From Kordiimonas sp. SCSIO 12603 (GTDB lineage: Bacteria > Pseudomonadota > Alphaproteobacteria > Sphingomonadales > Kordiimonadaceae): a stretch of DNA of 64,000 nucleotides. The stretch is taken from contig NZ_CP073748.1 of the NCBI RefSeq assembly GCF_024398035.1, positions 1,835,520 to 1,899,519 of the forward strand, in the 5' to 3' direction. The notes under the pieces were generated by a model. That model was not told the DNA's origin. It saw nothing but the letters and a program-made list of their open reading frames with translations, and made no database searches. Both the position numbers and the translations under genes were made by a program. Below, piece by piece: positions 37,101 through 45,602 of the stretch. The stretch's first letter is position 1; the number at the start of each line of letters is the position of its first letter.

Positions 37101-37431
37101 GGCAGCTCTTGAAACACAGTATGAAGCTATTCGTGCAGAGCTGTTCAGCTTAGCCGAACTGTTGAATGGTAAGAAGGCGGATGACCGTAAAGGTGCTGAG
37201 CCGGAAACTATTTCAAGCCGTATTGGTTTTGCACAGTTTAACAGTGGTAGTTCTTATGGACCAACACCACAGAGCCATGAGCAAATGGGCTATGCGCTTG
37301 AAGCCTTCAAGGATGTGCGCCGTCGTCTTGGTATCATGACTGAGCAGACAATCCCTGCGTTTGAGAAAGCTCTGGAAGATGCTGGTGCCCCGTGGGTACG
37401 AGGCTCAATGAAGCTGCCAAGCGCTGAGTAA
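34180..37431 (+). CDS. Secreted sortilin/BNR-repeat beta-propeller protein (VPS10-like, 1,083 aa)
   Basis: The protein runs from the ATG at 34180 (GGGGGAG upstream) and has a signal peptide (LALMMATSPLLAA). The first about 700 residues hold many BNR/sortilin motifs of the form SxDGGxTW: KSLDGGKTWKNM, KTTDGGKTWRNV, TSDDGGETWVKM, SMDGGKTWKNVN and TSDGGENWTRYE. They are interspersed with DPSNPNIIWVGTGE-like strings, indicating two beta-propellers. A C-terminal region of about 350 residues includes a long helical segment rich in Ala/Glu/Lys. This family has often been annotated as glycosyl hydrolase or photosystem stability factor-like, though catalysis is not established. A probable periplasmic or outer-membrane protein; its TonB neighbour upstream may be functionally linked. 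Confidence 0.82.
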   Translation: MKLGINLGLALMMATSPLLAADDDLMSAKTFAGMKVRNIGPAYMSGRVSDIAVDQTDPSTWYVAMGSGGVWKTVNAGTTWKPIFDDQDVYSIGDVTIDPSNPNIIWVGTGENNGGRHISFGDGVYKSLDGGKTWKNMGLKASEHIGDIVIHPTDSNTVWVSAQGPLWSKGGERGVYKTTDGGKTWRNVLEGDEWTGVGTLAIDPSNPDKLYAAKWQRQRTVAALIDTGPGSGLFTSDDGGETWVKMKTGLPGGDLGKSSIAVSPIDPNVVYAAIETNGRKGGFWRSSDKGASWKKMSDIVGGGTGPHYYQEIFVDPDTFDMVYMSSNVSSFSMDGGKTWKNVNLKNRHVDDHAFAFHPTDPDFILVGSDGGLYESRDNMATWRFMEGIPVTQFYKIAADDDYPFYNVYGGTQDNSTQGGPSRTRREDGIKNSDWYLIMGGDGHQPATEPGNPDIVYAQWQQGNLNRYDRKTRETIYIQPQGKPGDPAERFNWDAPINVSHHDPKRLYHASQRLWRSDDRGDSWTAISPDLTRNENRLHLPMMDRKWGAEAGWDLYAMSNYNTIANVAESPVDENILYVGTDDGLIQVTSDGGENWTRYEIGKIKGVPARAYVNDIRADRFDADTVYAALDNHKEGDYKPYLIKSTNRGKSWKMITGGLPEKNLVWRITQDHVNKDLMFIGTEFGLYFTVDGGSNWVELTGGVPTISFRDVRIQRRENDLVAGSFGRGIFILDDYSALRGLNKDTLDQEALLFAKDKTLLFNEDGLHSDNQGANQWVADNPPYGATFTYYLKDTFKTSKQKRVAADKKLAKDGKDVLFPAWDVLEAELREAKPKVFVTIKDASGKVIRHVAAANKKGVQRVTWDLHHAAQEAITYAASSSRAKNANGVKAIPGTYTATLNVRENGNIRQLAQPVSFEVVADVAPTLQKASAAEVQAFQQKVSKAGAAVRAASAVISDLQKQLKVYRVAMDRTADQAALETQYEAIRAELFSLAELLNGKKADDRKGAEPETISSRIGFAQFNSGSSYGPTPQSHEQMGYALEAFKDVRRRLGIMTEQTIPAFEKALEDAGAPWVRGSMKLPSAE

Positions 37432-37469
37432 TTCCTGCGCTTGAATATCACTTAAGTGATTAAATGAAG

Positions 37470-37503
37470 GAGCCACCGGTAATTATCGCCGGTGGCTCTT
37501 TTT
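37470..37503 (+). terminator. Intrinsic terminator after sortilin/BNR gene
   Basis: GAGCCACCGG (37470-37479) and CCGGTGGCTC (37489-37498) form a 10-bp perfect stem, followed by TTTTT. Confidence 0.92.
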
Positions 37504-37541
37504 CTTGAAAGTGCGGTTATTGGCTAGCAGTTTGCTGGTTT

Positions 37542-38975
37542 TTAGTTTGCTGTGCGTCCTGCAATAATTTTTTCTGCTAGATCAGCTATCTCAGCTTCTG
37601 GATTTATAGGATTACTAGAAATAATGAGGTCTGGTGTCATGGGCTGTTGGCATAAAGCATCCCCTGATGACCGGGTAAAGATAGCTGTTGGTAAGGTCAC
37701 TTCGAGTTTGGACCCGGATAAAATAAGTGGTTGAATACGGCCAGTTGTGCATGATCGAACGCCACTTGATGGGCCAGCTATCACTGCTTGTTTTGAATCC
37801 TGAAACGCCGTTAAAAACAAAATGGATGATGAATAACTGAGTGGCCCCATTAGCAAGTATGCTTGGCCAGGTATTTTTAGCTCTTCTTGTCCATCAACAG
37901 GGATCATATAGTCAAAGGGTGCTTCAACAATGGAACCAAGTTCCCCCTTCACCGGGCCGAGACGAAGGTTTCTTTCCGTCAGCCGTACTTTGAATTTCGA
38001 AACAAAAGAAAATGGTTCGGAAGCGACATAAGGCGCAATGCCCAGATGCCAATAGTGATCAGTGCCGCCAGGGTTCTTGCGTACATCAATAATTACATCT
38101 TTTACGCCCTTGTCGTGAAATTCCTGCCATGTCGCTTTCATGAAATTGAAAAAGGCTTCTTCGTGGGCTGGCTTATAATAAAACCGGTCAATCCGTAGAT
38201 ACCCAATATCGTTATCAAGTCTCTCGCGTTGAACCAGTTCCTCAAGCTCGGGATCTACTGCTCTTGGGTTTTTATCACTACCAATGACCGTGTGGGTGTG
38301 GGGCTGTCCATTTTTTTTGGTTTCAATCTTGTAATAACCGCTGTCCCCATAAAGCATCCAGTACATCTGGGAAAACCTGTCAGAAGCTAAGGCAAGGCGG
38401 TGGCTTGGAGAATCGCCGTGCATTCTACTTGAAATGGCTTTTATAATCTCTGCTGATTTGAGGCCGTTAATTCGTGTTATTTCATCACCTGCTTTGAAGC
38501 CTTCAATTGTCCCTTGGGTATCAGCAATATAAATACGGTTTGCTGTATCTATTTGTACTTTAAAGGGGAATAGGCGGCCGCCGCTTTCTATATGGTTTTG
38601 AAGATATTTGCCTGCTTCGGGAAAGAATACAGCCATGTGACCGTCTTGAAAATATGGGTTTAACTGCGCTAAATATTGCCAAGCTTCATAGTGGCTCAGT
38701 GGTTTCTTTAATCCTTCTGAAAGTCTATCTATTTGAAACTTCACCTGTTCTACATCCATGGTGAAACTTGGATCGGGATGGGTAGTCTCCAGCAGGTCTT
38801 TTAGCTTTGCTAAGTCCTCTCTAAGCGCCTCAACTGAAACTAATTCGCCTTCCGGCAATCGTTTCGTTTGTACTTCGGTTTGTTGAGAAGATGTATGAGC
38901 AGTACTGCTTACAGGAGCCGCTGTTGCACAAATGCTAAAGAGCATAGCGCTTGAAGCGATTAGGGTCGTTTTCAT
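37542..38975 (-). CDS. S41-family peptidase
   Basis: This 477-residue protein has a signal peptide (TTLIASSAMLFSICATAA). A PDZ-like segment is around 135-175 (FKVQIDTANRIYIAD, GFKAGDEITRING), and the S41 core carries DVIIDVRKNPGGTDHYW and LMGPLSYSSSILFLTAFQD. The Ser cluster at 380-384 provides the nucleophile. The catalytic Lys of classical CTPs is not obvious, so it may be closer to tricorn-core-like secreted S41 peptidases. It is separated from the BNR gene by a terminator and transcribed toward it. Confidence 0.8.
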   Translation of the reverse strand: MKTTLIASSAMLFSICATAAPVSSTAHTSSQQTEVQTKRLPEGELVSVEALREDLAKLKDLLETTHPDPSFTMDVEQVKFQIDRLSEGLKKPLSHYEAWQYLAQLNPYFQDGHMAVFFPEAGKYLQNHIESGGRLFPFKVQIDTANRIYIADTQGTIEGFKAGDEITRINGLKSAEIIKAISSRMHGDSPSHRLALASDRFSQMYWMLYGDSGYYKIETKKNGQPHTHTVIGSDKNPRAVDPELEELVQRERLDNDIGYLRIDRFYYKPAHEEAFFNFMKATWQEFHDKGVKDVIIDVRKNPGGTDHYWHLGIAPYVASEPFSFVSKFKVRLTERNLRLGPVKGELGSIVEAPFDYMIPVDGQEELKIPGQAYLLMGPLSYSSSILFLTAFQDSKQAVIAGPSSGVRSCTTGRIQPLILSGSKLEVTLPTAIFTRSSGDALCQQPMTPDLIISSNPINPEAEIADLAEKIIAGRTAN

Positions 38976-39265
38976 TTTCTGAGCCTCGCATGAAGGTATA
39001 GTTTATTATAATTTATAAGGTCTGTCTTATGTTTAGCTGATGGTGACCGTTTTCAAGCCATTTTTAAAAAATGTTGAACCGAAGAGTTAAAAGCGGGGAA
39101 AACTTGATGATTTTGCATGACATGCGTACAATTTATTTTCCCCAATATAGTTTTTAAATTTGATCATTGGAGATATAGCTGAGATCACCTGTCGCCTTAG
39201 CTATTTTCGGGTGTTCGCTATTTAGGCTTCGGTCATTCTGTTTTTGATAAAACAGGAGGTCCGTT

Positions 39266-40174
39266 ATGATTAAGAACAAGATAGCTTGGCCAAAAGGTGC
39301 TAAATGCGCTGCTGCCATTACGTTTGATATTGATGCGGACAGTTTGATCCATATTTCTAAACCTAATGACGGCCATGATCGATTGTGCCCGCTTTCTATG
39401 GGGCTTTACGGTCCAACTGCTGCAATGCACCGCATATTGGATACCTATAAAAAGTTTGGCATTAGGCAGACATTTTTTATTCCTGCTTGGTGTATGGAAC
39501 AATATCCAGAGATGGTGGAAAATATTCTGGAAGGTGGGCATGAAATAGCGCACCACGGCTATATTCATGAAGATCCTACTACGCATTCAACAGAAGAGCA
39601 GCGGTACTGGTTTGAAAAAGCTTTGGACGTGCATGTGCGCATGACCGGCAGCAAACCGAAAGGTTACCGGGCACCTGTTTACAATGTGAATATGGCTGTG
39701 GTTGATCTGCTGATTGAACACGGCTTTCTCTATGAAAGCTCCATGATGGCAGATGATACACCATACATTCTGCAAACAGATAAAGGTCGCTTGGTGGAAG
39801 CACCTGTTCATTGGGCTGTAGATGATTGGCCACCTTTCGCACATTACCCTGAAATTGATTATATGATGCATGTTCAGCCCGCGTCACATGGTCTTCAGGG
39901 CTTCTGGGAAGAGTTTGAAGCACAGCACAAACATGGTGGTTTTTGGATGTCTATCTGGCACCCATTCCTGACTGGACGGCTATCCCGCTGGTCGATGGTG
40001 GAGGAATGGCTTGAACGAGTGCTTGAACGCGGTGATGTATGGTTTGCTCCGGTTCATGAAATCGCTTCATATGTTCAAAGCCAGCATGAAACAGGTGCAC
40101 AGGATATAAGGGTGGACAGGTTGCCTTATTATCCACAGGCACAGTTTCCAGCGGCGCGCGAACATAAAAAGTAG
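39266..40174 (+). CDS. Polysaccharide deacetylase-family hydrolase (PgdA/cyclic-imide hydrolase/PuuE-like)
   Basis: The protein is 302 residues with no signal peptide and is preceded by AGGAGG. It is a NodB-fold metal-dependent amidohydrolase: ITFDIDAD (18-25) with the first metal Asp, then GHEIAHHGYIHEDP (His97 and His101 the likely metal pair), and GYRAPVYNVN as the Arg motif. The FDVD/HHGYxH form groups with Helicobacter PgdA-like proteins, cyclic imide hydrolase and PuuE-type allantoinase more than with chitin deacetylases. Together with the amidases and NCS1 transporter downstream, a role in cyclic amide or imide catabolism is possible but unproven. Confidence 0.78.
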   Translation: MIKNKIAWPKGAKCAAAITFDIDADSLIHISKPNDGHDRLCPLSMGLYGPTAAMHRILDTYKKFGIRQTFFIPAWCMEQYPEMVENILEGGHEIAHHGYIHEDPTTHSTEEQRYWFEKALDVHVRMTGSKPKGYRAPVYNVNMAVVDLLIEHGFLYESSMMADDTPYILQTDKGRLVEAPVHWAVDDWPPFAHYPEIDYMMHVQPASHGLQGFWEEFEAQHKHGGFWMSIWHPFLTGRLSRWSMVEEWLERVLERGDVWFAPVHEIASYVQSQHETGAQDIRVDRLPYYPQAQFPAAREHKK

Positions 40175-40206
40175 CACTGATTTTCAAGTATTCAGAGAGA
40201 TATCAC

Positions 40207-40239
40207 ACCCCGAAGCCTTTGTTGGTTTCGGGGTTTTTC
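40207..40239 (+). terminator. Intrinsic terminator after deacetylase-family gene
   Basis: ACCCCGAA (40207-40214) and TTCGGGGT (40227-40234) form a stem followed by a TTTTT run, 33 bp past the stop codon. Confidence 0.85.
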
Positions 40240-40473
40240 TTTAGATGTGAATTCCTTTGCTGAGAGCAACCTTAGGCTGCTTATAAAACATTTATAATCA
40301 ATGCTTTAGTTTGTGTTCTGAGTGCATTCATCTATAGGCTGAATTTATCTCACATGATGTCAGGAGAGTCTTCTTTCATACTCAGTGTCGGGGAAAAGGG
40401 TGCCCGATGATGGGCTGCGGCAGCTGCTCCCGGAGTGCCTGCTGATTAATTTCTGATGTATGGGAGGATGATA

Positions 40474-42777
40474 ATGCGCAAGCATTTCGTACCGAGCACG
40501 TTGCACCGGCAGCTGATGAGTGCTGTTGCTGTTACTACCGTTCTGGCAACACAAGCGTGGGGACAGGATGATGGAAAAGAACGTGAGCAAAAATATGCTC
40601 TTGAAGAGGTTGTTGTAACCGCACAAAAACGCTCTGAATCTCAGCAGAGTGTTGGTGTTACACTTTCTGCTTTTTCTGGCGATGTAATGAAAGAACTGAA
40701 TGTTGATGATATCGCTGATGTAGCGGCAAATATCCCCAACGTTCAGGTGAACTATGGTTTTGGCCCTACAAATTTTAATGTACGTGGCCTTGGTGTGAAT
40801 GAATTCTCCAGTAATCTGGATTCACCAATCGCCGTACATGTTGATGAAAGCTATATTTCGAAGAGCTTCACCACGAGCTTGCTTTTGTTTGATATTGGAC
40901 GAGTTGAAGCGCTTAAAGGTCCGCAAGGTACACTCTTTGGTCGGAATGCCACAGGTGGCGCGGTAAACTTTTTCACCAATAAGCCGCATAATGAGTTTGA
41001 AGCTAGCATTAATGCTGGGTTTGATACTTATGAAACGCTCCGTGTTGAAGGTGTATACAATACACCACTTACTGATAGCCTAAGCCTCCGCCTGTCTGGT
41101 TTTGTTATTAATCAGGGGCAGGGCTTTTATGAAAATACCACACGAAATGAGGATGAAGGCAAAACTGATAAGTGGGCAGTACGTGGCCAGCTTAATTGGG
41201 CTGGTGAAAACACTGAGGTGAACTTGTCACTTTCTTACGGTCAGGATCGTTCCGACTTTATTCCGTATGAGGGTGTAGGTGTTGCAACTCCTGAATCGGT
41301 AGCTGCTGGTGCCCCTGAGTTTTGTCCTGAGTATCTGAATGGTACTGTGCGTGGTAATACAGCTAATTGTGTACGTACAATTGATGGCTTGAACCCGGGT
41401 GACGATGATCCATTCACATCAGAAGGTGATGTTGAACACCAAGTGAATAACGAATCTTTCATTGGTCAACTTCGCATTGATCATGATTTCTCAATTGGTA
41501 CATTCTCTTCCATATCAACTTACCAAACATTTGAACGCGATCAGCGTGAAGATGCTGATGGTACGCCTGGTCCGGGTATTGAGAACTTCTACTATGATAA
41601 AGTAGAGGTGTTTGGTCAGGAACTGCGCCTTGCGTCAGATAACGCCGGTGTTTGGAACTATGTTGCAGGCCTTTACTATCTGAAAGATGATTTCCGTCAG
41701 TCAGAATATTTGCGTGTTGCAGGCGGTGCTGTGCCAGGCTTGTTCTCTAGCTTTACGCAGAGCAATGAAGCCGTTGCAGCTTTCTTGCACAATAACTTCC
41801 AACTTACTGATTCCTTCAGCCTTACAGGCGGTATCCGCTGGAGTAGAGAAGAAGTAACCATCGTTGGAGGTACCGATGCTGGCTTAGGCTCTATTGATTT
41901 TGGTGATGGTGAAGATGGCCCGGAAACAATCGTCGCTACGCTTGCGACACATACACTGTTGCCAGATGGTGGTGAACGTACAGATGAAAACGTAAACTTC
42001 AAAGTAGGTTTTGAGTGGGAACCAGAGCTGGAAGCTTTTGATCAGTTCTTGTTCTTTGGTAATGTTTCTACAGGTTTCCGTTCAGGCGGTTATAACGCGA
42101 CCTTTGTTTCTGCGCAGGAAGGTTTCACGTCTCTTGAGCCTGAAACAATCACTGCTTATGAAGCTGGTTTCAAAACTACATTTCTAGATAACCGCGCGCG
42201 CGTAAATGTATCTGGTTTCATTTATGATTTCTCCAACGGCATCGTAAATGTGGATACGCCTTTCGCGGTTCTGCCAGTTGCTGTGAACGCTGCCTCTATT
42301 GATACTAAAGGTATTGAGATTGATGGTCAGTTCCTTCTTGCACCTGGCCTTGAACTGAACGTTGCAGGTGGTTGGCTTGATTCTGAAATCGTAAGCGATA
42401 TTACGGCAGCTGGTGTAAGCCTTAATGGCTTTACGCCGGTAAATGCGCCTGAGTGGACCTTCAATGGTCAGCTTCGCTATGAATTTGAAGTAAGTGATGA
42501 CTGGAACATGATTGTTTCAACAGATTGGAGCTGGCGCGATGACCAGTTCCTGGAAACAGTGAATGCACCGTCTAACCTTGAAGATGCTTACTGGATTGGT
42601 AATGCCCGCATCACGCTTACTGATGTTACCGAGAAATACAGCGTTTCCATTTATGGCAGTAACATCACCAATACCACATACCGGACCTACGCGAATGATC
42701 TGCCGAGCTTTGGCTGGCTCTTGAATATCTATGGCCCACCAAGAGTGTTTGGTGTTTCCGCAGGCATACGTTTCTAA
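40474..42777 (+). CDS. TonB-dependent receptor
   Basis: This protein of 767 residues from the ATG at 40474 (GGGAGG upstream) has a signal peptide (MSAVAVTTVLATQAWG), a TonB box EEVVVTAQKRSES and a plug with NIPNVQVNYGFG, FNVRGLGVNEF and EALKGPQGTLFGRNATGGAVN. The barrel ends in GVSAGIRF with a terminal Phe. The EEVVVTAQKR/PQGTLFGRNATGG pattern is that of the large family in sphingomonads and Kordiimonas-type organisms, which serves siderophores, glycans or aromatic compounds. It sits at the start of the amidase cluster and may import its substrate. Confidence 0.9.
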   Translation: MRKHFVPSTLHRQLMSAVAVTTVLATQAWGQDDGKEREQKYALEEVVVTAQKRSESQQSVGVTLSAFSGDVMKELNVDDIADVAANIPNVQVNYGFGPTNFNVRGLGVNEFSSNLDSPIAVHVDESYISKSFTTSLLLFDIGRVEALKGPQGTLFGRNATGGAVNFFTNKPHNEFEASINAGFDTYETLRVEGVYNTPLTDSLSLRLSGFVINQGQGFYENTTRNEDEGKTDKWAVRGQLNWAGENTEVNLSLSYGQDRSDFIPYEGVGVATPESVAAGAPEFCPEYLNGTVRGNTANCVRTIDGLNPGDDDPFTSEGDVEHQVNNESFIGQLRIDHDFSIGTFSSISTYQTFERDQREDADGTPGPGIENFYYDKVEVFGQELRLASDNAGVWNYVAGLYYLKDDFRQSEYLRVAGGAVPGLFSSFTQSNEAVAAFLHNNFQLTDSFSLTGGIRWSREEVTIVGGTDAGLGSIDFGDGEDGPETIVATLATHTLLPDGGERTDENVNFKVGFEWEPELEAFDQFLFFGNVSTGFRSGGYNATFVSAQEGFTSLEPETITAYEAGFKTTFLDNRARVNVSGFIYDFSNGIVNVDTPFAVLPVAVNAASIDTKGIEIDGQFLLAPGLELNVAGGWLDSEIVSDITAAGVSLNGFTPVNAPEWTFNGQLRYEFEVSDDWNMIVSTDWSWRDDQFLETVNAPSNLEDAYWIGNARITLTDVTEKYSVSIYGSNITNTTYRTYANDLPSFGWLLNIYGPPRVFGVSAGIRF

Positions 42778-42850
42778 ACATTGAGAGAGAAATCATCAGG
42801 GGCCTTCGAGCCTCTGAAAACCGTTTAGTTTGAGGGTTGGAGACCGATCA

Positions 42851-44332
42851 ATGACCAATGATTTTGCATATATGGCGGCTTATGAAATCGCTGATTTAAT
42901 CCGAGCGCGGGAAGTGTCTCCGGTGGAAGTAATGTTAAGTACTATCAACCGCATTGAAGCGCGAAATGCATCTATGAATGCTTTTGTGTTTACGGCTTTT
43001 GAAGAAGCCCTTGAAAATGCAAAGGCGGCTGAAGATGAGATAATGCGCGGTGATTACAAAGGCCCGCTTCACGGTATTCCAACCGCCATGAAAGACCTGT
43101 TTGATTTTAAAGAAGGGTGGCCGTCCACACTTGGTGGTGTTCCAGCGATGAAGGATAATATTGCAGAAAACAACTGCGCTTATACAGAACGCATGGAAGC
43201 GGCTGGTGCGATTATTGTTGGTAAAACAAATAGCCCTACGTTTGGTTATAGAGGAACTTGTGACAATTTCCTTTTTGGCCCTACGGGAAATCCATTTAAC
43301 ACCAACTACAACAGTGGCGGTTCGTCAGGTGGTAGTGCGGCAGCGGTAGCTGATGGTTTAGTGCCAATCGCGGAAGGAACTGATGGGGGTGGTTCTATTC
43401 GTATTCCAGCTGCCTGGTGTAACAATTATGGTTTCAAGCCTTCCTTTGGTCGCTCACCTATTCTTATAAGGCCAAACGCTTTTGGTGCTTCCACACCGTT
43501 CATTCATATGGGGCCAATCACGCGTAATGTTAAAGATGCTGTAAATACACTTAATGCCCTATGTGGGCCGCATCCGGGTGATCCTTTAGCTGTTATGCCA
43601 AAGGAAGATCTAAGTGGATATGTTGGCCGCCCTGTTGGTGGCATGAAGGTAGCGTTTACTGAAGATTTTGGAATTTTCCCGGTTGTTCCAGAAGTAAGAG
43701 CTGCAGTGCGCCGCACAGCTGAAAAACTACGGGAAGCGGGAGTTGTCGTTGAGGATGTGAAGTTTGATATTAAGCACTCTGCTTATGAACTAGGTGAACT
43801 TTGGTGCAAACTATTTGCTCCGCTTAACAATCATGTGCTCGATAGTTTGAAGCAAAATGGTGTCGATCTTCTGAACGGTGATATGCAACAGGTGCCTGAT
43901 GAATTCATCAAATGGTCAAAATATGCTTCGGAAGAGCTCACATTTGTAGAGCATCATCGCCAGCAAAGTATTCGCGGTGAAATCTTTGATGAACTCCAGC
44001 GCGTACTAGAGGGTTATGACGCTATTATCTCTCCCACTCTTGCTTGTTTACCCGTTTTGAATGAGCAAAATGGCGATACTATGGGGCCGACAGAACTTGA
44101 GGGTGAACAGGTTGAGCCGCTTATTGGTTGGTGCATGACATACTTCAATAATTTCACAGGGCATCCTGCTGCAAATGTGCCAGCGGGACTTAGTAAAGAT
44201 GGTTTGCCAATTGGGCTTCATATCACAGGCCGGATGGGTGCAGATGGTGATGTTATCGCGCTCAGTAGTGCCTTTGAGCAAGTTGCCCCGTGGCAGCAAC
44301 ACTATGATGTGTGTAAAGCACGTGCGTTGTAA
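42851..44332 (+). CDS. Amidase (amidase-signature family)
   Basis: The 493 residues run from the ATG at 42851 (GGAGA upstream); a TTG at 42830 is an alternative. The Ser-cisSer-Lys triad is readable: Lys81 in AMKDLF, cis-Ser158 in NSGGSSGGS and nucleophile Ser182 in TDGGGSIRIPAA. These spacings match amidase-signature enzymes. It has no signal peptide and is likely cytoplasmic. It follows the TonB receptor with 73 bp between and precedes a LysR regulator. The substrate is unknown; candidates are aryl, cyclic or peptide amides. Confidence 0.9.
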   Translation: MTNDFAYMAAYEIADLIRAREVSPVEVMLSTINRIEARNASMNAFVFTAFEEALENAKAAEDEIMRGDYKGPLHGIPTAMKDLFDFKEGWPSTLGGVPAMKDNIAENNCAYTERMEAAGAIIVGKTNSPTFGYRGTCDNFLFGPTGNPFNTNYNSGGSSGGSAAAVADGLVPIAEGTDGGGSIRIPAAWCNNYGFKPSFGRSPILIRPNAFGASTPFIHMGPITRNVKDAVNTLNALCGPHPGDPLAVMPKEDLSGYVGRPVGGMKVAFTEDFGIFPVVPEVRAAVRRTAEKLREAGVVVEDVKFDIKHSAYELGELWCKLFAPLNNHVLDSLKQNGVDLLNGDMQQVPDEFIKWSKYASEELTFVEHHRQQSIRGEIFDELQRVLEGYDAIISPTLACLPVLNEQNGDTMGPTELEGEQVEPLIGWCMTYFNNFTGHPAANVPAGLSKDGLPIGLHITGRMGADGDVIALSSAFEQVAPWQQHYDVCKARAL

Positions 44333-44348
44333 AAACGGCTGAATGGAG

Positions 44349-44366
44349 TGGGGCATAAGTGCCCCA
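44349..44366 (+). terminator. Hairpin after amidase gene
   Basis: TGGGGCA (44349-44355) and TGCCCCA (44360-44366) form a perfect 7-bp stem with TAAG loop. There is no strong T-run, so it is a weaker terminator candidate. Confidence 0.5.
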
Positions 44367-44452
44367 TCATACTTCACCGATGGCATATAGACTTTATTAT
44401 TAAATTCTGGCTAACATGCTTTAATCAGATGGGAAATTTGAGGCTTTAACAT

Positions 44453-45409
44453 ATGGCAAGACTTCCGCAGCTTAGAGGACTTCAGGCATTTGATGCCGCA
44501 GCAAGGCACTTGAGCTTCAAAAAGGCGGCTGAAGAATTAAACGTTACGCCTACCGCGATTAGCCATTTGATCAAAGCCCTTGAAGATGATCTTGGTCTAA
44601 AGCTGTTTAACCGGTTGACCCGGTCTTTATCTCTCACTCAGGCTGGTGAAGTATACGCACCGCATGTGCATGAAGCCTTTCGTAAGCTTGAAGAAGCTTC
44701 ACTCGCCATTACGGATAGTGACGCCAGTGGTCCTATCCATATCACCACGACAAAGACATTTGCCAGTAAATGGCTATCGCCTCGTTTGCATACCTTTAGC
44801 GCTGAAAATCAGGAGTTCCGAGTGAAACTTGATGCCAGTGATATGGTACGCGATTTTGCTGTGAATAATATTGATATTGCAATCAGGCACGGTACTGGCG
44901 ATTACGGAGGCCAGTATTATTCCTGGATACTCGATAACTATGTAGCGCCAGTTTGTTCACCTGATTTATTTGAAAGTGGCGATATCACGCCGGAAGACCT
45001 GCTCAAACATCCACTGATTGTTTATGAATGGAGTGGGTTTTGTGAAGAAGATCCTGACTGGGAAAAATGGTTCGCTGAATGTGGCATTGAAAAACCTAAT
45101 CTGGATTTAGCAGAAACCTATAGTGACGAGCATATTTGTGTTCAGGCAGCTTTGGATGGCCGCGGTATAGCGCTCACAAGCCTGTTGGCTAGCGCTTCTC
45201 ATATTGAAGCAGGGCGATTAATCGTGCCTGTTCCTGTGTTGGTGAAAGATAAAAGTTATTATCTCGTTTGCAATCAGCTTCATTCCGAGAGCAAGAAAGT
45301 GAAAGCTTTTGAAAACTGGCTGTTGGAAGAGGCTGATACTTTCAGGGATACAGCCGTTGGCGCTCTTATGGAAAAAGAGTGGCTAAAGGATAACGAACCT
45401 TCTGAATAG
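44453..45409 (+). CDS. LysR-family regulator (GcvA-like)
   Basis: This 318-residue LysR protein has an N-terminal HTH: LPQLRGLQAFDAAARHLSFKKAAEELNVTPTAISHLIKALEDDLGLKLFNR. The LP.L.GL.AFDAAAR opening is typical of the GcvA subgroup, as is FASKWLSPRLHTF and the NDIAIRHG-like NIDIAIRHGTGDY. It is flanked by an amidase gene and an SDR gene in the same direction and is a candidate regulator of this cluster. The inducer is unknown; the amidase substrate would be the natural guess. Confidence 0.85.
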   Translation: MARLPQLRGLQAFDAAARHLSFKKAAEELNVTPTAISHLIKALEDDLGLKLFNRLTRSLSLTQAGEVYAPHVHEAFRKLEEASLAITDSDASGPIHITTTKTFASKWLSPRLHTFSAENQEFRVKLDASDMVRDFAVNNIDIAIRHGTGDYGGQYYSWILDNYVAPVCSPDLFESGDITPEDLLKHPLIVYEWSGFCEEDPDWEKWFAECGIEKPNLDLAETYSDEHICVQAALDGRGIALTSLLASASHIEAGRLIVPVPVLVKDKSYYLVCNQLHSESKKVKAFENWLLEEADTFRDTAVGALMEKEWLKDNEPSE

Positions 45410-45533
45410 CCCTCAAATAACATTTATTCATCTAAAGATCTAAATTCCTCAGCTATCAGATTAGCTCTTATCGCTCGTAGATTAAGCCAATTAATCGTTA
45501 CTCTTAAAATAGAGAAAATCCGAGCTGGGAAGC

Positions 45534-45598
45534 GGCTTTATCATCTGTATATCTATAATAAAGCCGGGCTTTTCGCTATCAGAGAAATGAGGCTTTAT
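45534..45598 (+). promoter_or_regulatory. Two mutually exclusive GGCTTTAT/ATAAAGCC hairpins upstream of SDR
   Basis: GGCTTTAT occurs at 45534-45541 and again at 45591-45598, and its complement ATAAAGCC lies between them at 45558-45565. The central copy can pair with either one. Pairing with the second copy would place a stem five bases before the SDR start codon (45603). The arrangement is compatible with translational or attenuation control. It is a structural observation only. Confidence 0.4.
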
Positions 45599-45602
45599 CC
45601 GG

